Shown here: in pieces, positions 53,547 through 58,250 of the stretch | How positions within the stretch are numbered: the stretch's first letter is position 1 | Layout of the letters: the number at the start of each line of letters is the position of its first letter | NCBI GenBank assembly: GCA_002897675.1 | Contig: BDSU01000020.1 | Location: 1-58,250, forward strand | Origin: a bacterium BMS3Abin02 | GTDB taxonomy: Bacteria; Actinomycetota; Acidimicrobiia; Spongiisociales; UBA4744 | Direction of reading: 5' to 3' | DNA: 58,250 nt | Translations under genes and position numbers: made by a program | Notes under the pieces: generated by a model | Database searches by the model: none | Told to the model about the DNA's origin: nothing | Seen by the model: the letters and a program-made list of their open reading frames with translations, nothing else

Positions 53547-54500
53547 ATGTCGTTGAGCGGTGCGCTGGAGTCGTTTCCAGTGGTCGAAGTACTCAAGCTC
53601 GCAGGTCGAACCGGCAAGACCGGTGTTCTGCGCGTCGACGCGCAGGGTCTCGAAGCGCGCATATACCTCACCGAGGGGCAGCTGAGTTATGGGACGACCC
53701 GGCGTGACGAGGAGTTCCACAGCAAGCTCGTCGAGGCCGGCCTGGTCGACCCGGAAGCCTGGGTCGACGTCGAGCGAAGAGAGCGCAGCATCAGCGACAT
53801 CCTCAGCGAAGGCGCCACGAAAGAGCAGCTCAACGCCTTCATGCTCGATCAGATGGCCGACGTGCTGTTTCGAGTGCTTCGGGAGTCCAGCGGCCGGTTT
53901 GCGTTCTCCGAGGATGTCGCCCCACGGTTCGAAACGGGGGTCCTGCTCGATGTGGAGCAGTGTGTCGCCGAGGCGGAAGAACGTCTCGGTCGTTGGAAGG
54001 AAATCGAGTCGGTGATCCCGGGCGTGGCGTTCCATCTCACCCTTGCACCGGACGCGGCGGATGCGTCTCCGGTTCAGATCAGTGCTCAGGAATGGCGTGT
54101 CCTTGCCGGCTTTGTCGGCAGCGGCACCGTCGAGGAGGCATCCAGACGGCTCGGCTGGTCCGAGTTCAAGGCTGCGGAACTCATGGCGGCCATGGTGCGT
54201 CGCAACCTCCTCGTGGTTGCCGATCACAGGCCCGAAGGTCGCTACACCTACGGGGAAGACACGTTTTCGCCGGAGGCCGGATCGGATGCCTCTGCGATCA
54301 AGGTGGTGGGCCCGCGCCTTGCCGCCTCTTCCGAGGGCACAGATGAGGAACCAAAAAAGGAATCCGACTCCGAACTGCTTCGCTCCGCTCTGTCGGACAT
54401 CGTCGCGCCATCTGAGCAGGAACGGCCGGCCGGACTCAGACGCCGTCGAACCCTCGGTGCCATCGTTCGGGAGGCGAGTGACGCGGGTGAAGAGCAATGA
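53547..54500 (+). CDS. DUF4388 domain-containing protein
   Basis: Protein of 317 residues. The N-terminal domain (about 1-95, LSGALESFPVVEVLKLAGRTGKTG onward) has the DUF4388 pattern also known from PatA-type regulators in cyanobacteria and from gliding or polarity proteins. The middle part (about 180-235) looks like a winged helix (GTVEEASRRLGWSEFKAAELM). The C-terminus is charged and probably disordered. It overlaps pilB by ATGA, so a role in controlling pilus motor assembly or localisation is likely. No enzymatic motif is seen. Confidence 0.75.
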   Translation: MSLSGALESFPVVEVLKLAGRTGKTGVLRVDAQGLEARIYLTEGQLSYGTTRRDEEFHSKLVEAGLVDPEAWVDVERRERSISDILSEGATKEQLNAFMLDQMADVLFRVLRESSGRFAFSEDVAPRFETGVLLDVEQCVAEAEERLGRWKEIESVIPGVAFHLTLAPDAADASPVQISAQEWRVLAGFVGSGTVEEASRRLGWSEFKAAELMAAMVRRNLLVVADHRPEGRYTYGEDTFSPEAGSDASAIKVVGPRLAASSEGTDEEPKKESDSELLRSALSDIVAPSEQERPAGLRRRRTLGAIVREASDAGEEQ

Positions 54501-56182
54501 CGAGTGGCAGCATGGTTCGCAAGGACTCGGGACATCTGGGAGCTCTGCTGCTCGAAGAGGGAATCGTCACCCAAGAGGCGCTGGATCGAGGACTCGAGAT
54601 CCATAACGAAGGGGGCCTGCCGCTCGCACGTGTGCTGCTGGACGAACATCTCGTCGACGAGAGAGATCTCGTTCGCGTACTCGCCCGTTCCATCGGCCTG
54701 GACTTCGTGGATCTTCGTGAGATCACGGTCGATCCTGCCGCAGCCGCCCTGATCGCCGAATCGCTCGCCAGCCGTTACGCAGCGATTCCGATCGGCTTCG
54801 AAGACGACCGTCTCGTCGTAGCGATGGCGGACCCAGCGAATGTGCTCGCCATCGACGACATTCGCGCGATTACCGGTCGTGAAGTCATTCCGAAGGTGGC
54901 AACCCGTAGCGATGTCGACGAGGCGATCCAGAGAATGGCGGCGCTGGACACGTCGGTGTCGGACCTCGCCGAGCTTGCGGCAGAGGACTCGGTCGAGGCC
55001 CAGAGCCTGAGCGCACTGGACGCCGTCGCCGACGAAGCGCCGGTCGTGAAACTGGTCAACATGTTGATCACGAGGGCTTCGGCGGATCGTGCCTCCGACA
55101 TCCACATCGAGCCGACCGAGCGGGATCTCCGAGTGCGGTTTCGCATCGACGGTGTGCTGCATGAGATCATGCGGACGCCGCGATCGATCACCAACGCCGT
55201 CGTCAGCAGGCTCAAGATCATGGCCGATATCGACATCGCCGAGAGGCGTCGGCCCCAAGATGGTCGCATCAATCTTCGCGTCAGTGGTCGCCAACTCGAC
55301 CTGCGCGTCTCCACGCTCCCAACGATCTACGGTGAGAAGGTCGTCATGCGTCTTCTCGATACTTCAACGGCTCTGCTCGAACTCGAGGACCTCGGATTCT
55401 CACCCTATACGCTCAAAGGATTCGCCGCTTCCTACGAGAAGCCATACGGAACCATCCTGGTGGTCGGTCCAACCGGGTCCGGAAAGTCGACAACGCTGTA
55501 CGCAACGCTCAACGTCCTCAACAAGGCCGAAACGAACATCATCACCATCGAAGACCCCGTTGAGTATCGACTGCCCGGCGTGAACCAGGTACAGGTCAAC
55601 AGGAAAGCAGGGCTGACATTCGCTTCCGGTCTTCGATCCTTTCTCCGACAAGATCCCGATGTGATGCTCGTCGGAGAGATCCGTGACAGTGAGACCGCCT
55701 CGATCGCCATCGAATCCGCGCTCACCGGGCATCTGGTGCTTTCGACGCTGCACACGAACGATGCCCCTTCCAGCGTGAGCCGTTTGATCGAGATGGGAGT
55801 GGAGCCGTTCCTGGTCGGGTCGGCACTCGACTGCGTTCTTGCACAGCGTCTGGCGCGCCGGCTCTGTGACCACTGCAAGGACGAGTACGAGCCGACCGAG
55901 GCGATCCTCGAGCAGGCAGGATTCGCCGAAGTCCCGAAGACACTTCAGAGGCCCGTCGGATGCAAAGTGTGCTCGAACACGGGATATCGAGGACGGGTCG
56001 CGATCCACGAACTGATGACCGTCACCGAAGAGATCGAGCGTCTCGCAGTGGAGCGTGTCTCCACCGATGTTCTCAAGAAGGCGGCGATCGCAGCGGGCAT
56101 GCGAACGCTTCGCGAGGACGGCATGGCGAAAGTCGCCACGGGTGTGACGTCGCTCGAGGAGATCCTCCGGGTCATCGTGTGA
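54497..56182 (+). CDS. pilB: Type IV pilus assembly / type II secretion ATPase PilB (GspE family)
   Basis: Hexameric ATPase for pilus extension or pseudopilus assembly, 561 residues. An N-terminal MshEN domain (about 10-150) precedes the catalytic core. Walker A is GPTGSGKST (about 322), the Asp box IIHIEPTERDLRVRF-like region DIHIEPTERDLRVRFRIDG, Walker B region VMLVGEIRDSETA, His box LVLSTLHTNDA. The tetracysteine zinc motif CDHC (about 457) and CKVC (about 489) is intact. ATG at 54497 overlaps the DUF4388 gene. Confidence 0.94.
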   Translation: MTSGSMVRKDSGHLGALLLEEGIVTQEALDRGLEIHNEGGLPLARVLLDEHLVDERDLVRVLARSIGLDFVDLREITVDPAAAALIAESLASRYAAIPIGFEDDRLVVAMADPANVLAIDDIRAITGREVIPKVATRSDVDEAIQRMAALDTSVSDLAELAAEDSVEAQSLSALDAVADEAPVVKLVNMLITRASADRASDIHIEPTERDLRVRFRIDGVLHEIMRTPRSITNAVVSRLKIMADIDIAERRRPQDGRINLRVSGRQLDLRVSTLPTIYGEKVVMRLLDTSTALLELEDLGFSPYTLKGFAASYEKPYGTILVVGPTGSGKSTTLYATLNVLNKAETNIITIEDPVEYRLPGVNQVQVNRKAGLTFASGLRSFLRQDPDVMLVGEIRDSETASIAIESALTGHLVLSTLHTNDAPSSVSRLIEMGVEPFLVGSALDCVLAQRLARRLCDHCKDEYEPTEAILEQAGFAEVPKTLQRPVGCKVCSNTGYRGRVAIHELMTVTEEIERLAVERVSTDVLKKAAIAAGMRTLREDGMAKVATGVTSLEEILRVIV

Positions 56183-56236
56183 ATCGTTCAAGGAGCGTTT
56201 GGTTGTAGCCGAAGCCCCTGTGAGAAGGAGAAACGA

Positions 56237-57769
56237 GTGAGCGGAGCATCGCGAAAACTGGGAGAGCTACTCGTTGACGGCCGGCTGCTGTCACGTGACG
56301 CACTCGAGGCGTTTCTCGAAGAGGAGGAGGCGACCGGACGTCCGCTCGCCAAACTGCTCGTCGAGGGGAACCACGTTCGAGAGGAAGATGTGCTCCGGGC
56401 AGTCGCCTCCCGTGTCCGCATGCCGTATATCGATCTCGATGAGGTCTTCATCGATCCTCGAGCAGCCGAGCGTCTGGATGCTTCCATAGCCAGGTCTCTC
56501 GTGGCGGTTCCGGTCAAGGAGGCAGATGGGTCGTTGGTGGTTGTGGTCGCCGATCCATTCGCAGAGAATGTTCGCTCTCAACTCGAAGAGGCCATCGAAG
56601 GGCCGGTGACGCTCGGCCTCGGAACGCGATCTGCGATTCGTCGAGCCCTCGACCTGATCCACGGGCGGATCGAAGCAGCCGACGTGGTGGATTCCGGTCG
56701 CGAACCCGTCATCGGTGAGCTGCTCGCCTACGTGATCGACCACGAGGCGTCAGACCTGCACCTGGCCGCCGGAGTCCCGCCACAGGTCCGAATCAACGGT
56801 CGCCTCCGGCCGATCCCGGGCTACGAAGAGCAGCGCCCTGCCTCGTTGCGCCGCCTCATCTACGGGATCCTCACCGAGCGCCAGCGTGAGAGACTCGAAG
56901 AGACCCTGGAACTCGACGGCTCGTATCCGCTGCCCGGCCGTGGACGCTTCAGGATGAACGTGTTCTTCCAGCGGGATTCGGTGGGTGCGGTCTTTCGTGC
57001 CATCCCCACGGAGATCAAGTCCCTGGAAGAGCTTGGCATCCCGAGTGTGGCCGGCGAATTCGCCGACTATCAACGGGGTCTCGTCCTCGTCACCGGTCCC
57101 ACCGGATCGGGCAAGTCGACCACCCTCGCGTCGATCATCGACCAGATCAACGAGCGCCGATCGGCGCACATCCTCACCGTCGAGGATCCGATCGAGTTTC
57201 TGCACCGGCACAAGAAATCGATCGTGAACCAGCGGGAGGTCGGTAGTGACACACTCGGGTTCTCCCAGGCCTTGCGTCACGCACTTCGGCAGGATCCGGA
57301 CGTCATCCTGGTCGGGGAGATGCGGGACCTCGAGACGATCTCGACCGCATTGACCGCAGCCGAGACCGGTCACCTCGTGCTGGCCACCCTCCACACGCAG
57401 GACGCGGCGCAGACGATCGACAGGATCATCGATGTGTTCCCTGCTCATCAGCAGCAGCAAGTGCGGGTGCAGCTTGCAGCCTGCCTCCAGGCCGTAATGA
57501 CCCAGCAGCTGATCGAGACGAGAGACGGAACTGCGAGAATCCCGGCCGTCGAGGTCCTCATCGCCACTCCAGCCGTCCGAAACCTCATCCGTGAGACGAA
57601 GACGCACCAGATCGCAACCGCGCTCCAGGCGGGAGGGAAGTACGGCATGCAGACCATGGATCAGGCACTCGCCCAACTCGTCCGCAAGAACAAGATCACA
57701 TTCGCTCAGGCAACGGAGCGGTGCATGAACCTCGAGGATCTGCAGCGGCTCGTCGGCAGAGTCGCATAG
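56237..57769 (+). CDS. pilT: PilT-type retraction ATPase with N-terminal MshEN-like extension
   Basis: Pilus retraction ATPase, 510 residues, against about 340-370 for ordinary PilT. The PilT core starts near residue 155 (ELLAYVIDHEASDLHLAAG), with Walker A GPTGSGKST (about 286), Walker B region VILVGEMRDLET, His box LVLATLHTQDA and the retraction-specific AVRNLIRE. The zinc tetracysteine of PilB is absent. The first 150 residues form an MshEN/GspE-N domain like that of PilB just upstream (KLGELLVDG and PLAKLLVEG repeats). GTG start after GAGAAGGAG. It precedes pilC by 9 bases. Confidence 0.9.
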   Translation: MSGASRKLGELLVDGRLLSRDALEAFLEEEEATGRPLAKLLVEGNHVREEDVLRAVASRVRMPYIDLDEVFIDPRAAERLDASIARSLVAVPVKEADGSLVVVVADPFAENVRSQLEEAIEGPVTLGLGTRSAIRRALDLIHGRIEAADVVDSGREPVIGELLAYVIDHEASDLHLAAGVPPQVRINGRLRPIPGYEEQRPASLRRLIYGILTERQRERLEETLELDGSYPLPGRGRFRMNVFFQRDSVGAVFRAIPTEIKSLEELGIPSVAGEFADYQRGLVLVTGPTGSGKSTTLASIIDQINERRSAHILTVEDPIEFLHRHKKSIVNQREVGSDTLGFSQALRHALRQDPDVILVGEMRDLETISTALTAAETGHLVLATLHTQDAAQTIDRIIDVFPAHQQQQVRVQLAACLQAVMTQQLIETRDGTARIPAVEVLIATPAVRNLIRETKTHQIATALQAGGKYGMQTMDQALAQLVRKNKITFAQATERCMNLEDLQRLVGRVA

Positions 57770-57778
57770 GAGGAAGTC

Positions 57779-58250
57779 ATGGCTGCCACGTTCACCTACC
57801 AGGTCAGGGACGAACAAGGGCATCTGCACAGCGGCGAGCTCGAGGCGGGTTCATCGGGAGCGGCGGCAAAGGCCCTTCGGGACCGCGGGTACACGCCCTT
57901 GTCGGTCGAAGAGAAGAAGCAGTCCGCTCTCCAGAAGGAAATCAAGATCCCCGGCCTCAGTGGGCGGATCAAGCCGAAGGATGTCGCGGTGTTCTCCCGG
58001 CAGTTCGCGACGATGATCAACGCCGGCCTTTCACTCCTGCGATCGCTCGACATTCTCGCCGAACAAACGGCCAACAAGACGCTCACGCAGGCCATCAAGG
58101 ACGTCAAGACCGACGTGGAGAAAGGGAGGAGCCTCTCTGAGGCGATGCAACGTCACCCGAAGGCGTTCAGCCGGCTGTATGTGGCGATGGTTCGTGCCGG
58201 AGAGGTCGGAGGTGTTCTCGACAGCACGCTGCTCCGGCTGGCCGATGGGC
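57779..58250 (+). CDS. pilC: Type IV pilus inner-membrane platform protein PilC (GspF family), 3' end outside window
   Basis: First 157 residues of the platform protein on which PilB and PilT act. It starts TFTYQVRDEQGHLHSGELEA, then has PKDVAVFSRQFATMINAGLSLLRSLDIL, both typical of the T2SSF family, and KAFSRLYVAMVRAGEVGG before the first transmembrane helix. ATG at 57779 follows AGGAGGAAG at good spacing. The gene runs off the right edge. Confidence 0.95.
   Translation, partial: MAATFTYQVRDEQGHLHSGELEAGSSGAAAKALRDRGYTPLSVEEKKQSALQKEIKIPGLSGRIKPKDVAVFSRQFATMINAGLSLLRSLDILAEQTANKTLTQAIKDVKTDVEKGRSLSEAMQRHPKAFSRLYVAMVRAGEVGGVLDSTLLRLADG

Noticed and set aside
1-58250. tRNA, rRNA, CRISPR, insertion sequences or prophage
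   Set aside because: No cloverleaf with a conserved T-arm, no regularly spaced direct repeats, no transposase or integrase and no phage genes were recognised on either strand.

Overview
The window is 58,250 bases of GC-rich bacterial DNA, densely packed, with no gene-free stretch over about 155 bases. The gene order from 29 kb onward (PI-phosphate synthase, PatA-like acyltransferase, PimA, pdxS, pdxT, yebC, ruvCAB, yajC-secD-secF, apt, rel, glyoxalase-II-like, hisS, aspS, rarA, alaS, ruvX, mltG) is the conserved actinobacterial chromosomal order. GTG/TTG starts, TAnnnT -10 boxes placed just upstream of start codons, and phosphatidylinositol-mannoside genes also fit Actinobacteriota. The queA-tgt pair inside the ruv-sec block, a mitochondrial-type citrate synthase and type IV pilus motor genes suggest a deep-branching lineage (Acidimicrobiia-like) rather than a mycobacterium or streptomycete. 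The lineage call is inference.

Region 1 (1-18.8 kb) is an accessory purine/carbamoyl metabolism island. On the minus strand lies a four-gene BMP-type nucleoside or nucleobase ABC importer (ATPase, lipoprotein, two permeases). Divergent from it is a plus-strand operon: an aspartate-carbamoyltransferase-like enzyme, a YgeW-like knotted carbamoyltransferase, carbamate kinase, a threonine-synthase-like PLP enzyme and a second large PLP enzyme of no recognised function. It ends near a hairpin and is followed by a zinc alcohol dehydrogenase. After a membrane protein with a degenerate protease motif come the three subunits of a xanthine-dehydrogenase-type molybdenum hydroxylase, an 8-oxoguanine-deaminase-like amidohydrolase and an adenine deaminase. 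The likely logic is that purines are imported, deaminated and oxidised to xanthine and urate, and a later ring fragment is carbamoyl-transferred so that carbamate kinase can make ATP. No uricase, hydantoinase or allantoinase is present here, so the middle of the pathway is missing or novel.

Region 2 (18.8-29.2 kb) is mixed. It holds a patatin-like hydrolase, a small zinc-ribbon membrane protein, an APH-fold protein without kinase catalytic residues, thrS, an MMPL/RND exporter, the citrate synthase and an EF-G-like GTPase (EF-G2 type).

Region 3 (29.3-53.4 kb) is the core housekeeping block, all on the plus strand and tightly coupled by 1-13 base overlaps: PI-mannoside synthesis, PLP synthesis, Holliday junction resolution, queuosine tRNA modification, Sec export, purine salvage, the stringent response, tRNA charging and cell-wall lytic transglycosylase.

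Region 4 (53.4-58.25 kb) starts a type IV pilus or secretion operon: a DUF4388 protein, PilB, a PilT that carries an extra MshEN-like N-terminal domain, and the beginning of PilC, which runs off the window. No rRNA, tRNA, CRISPR array, insertion sequence or prophage was seen.
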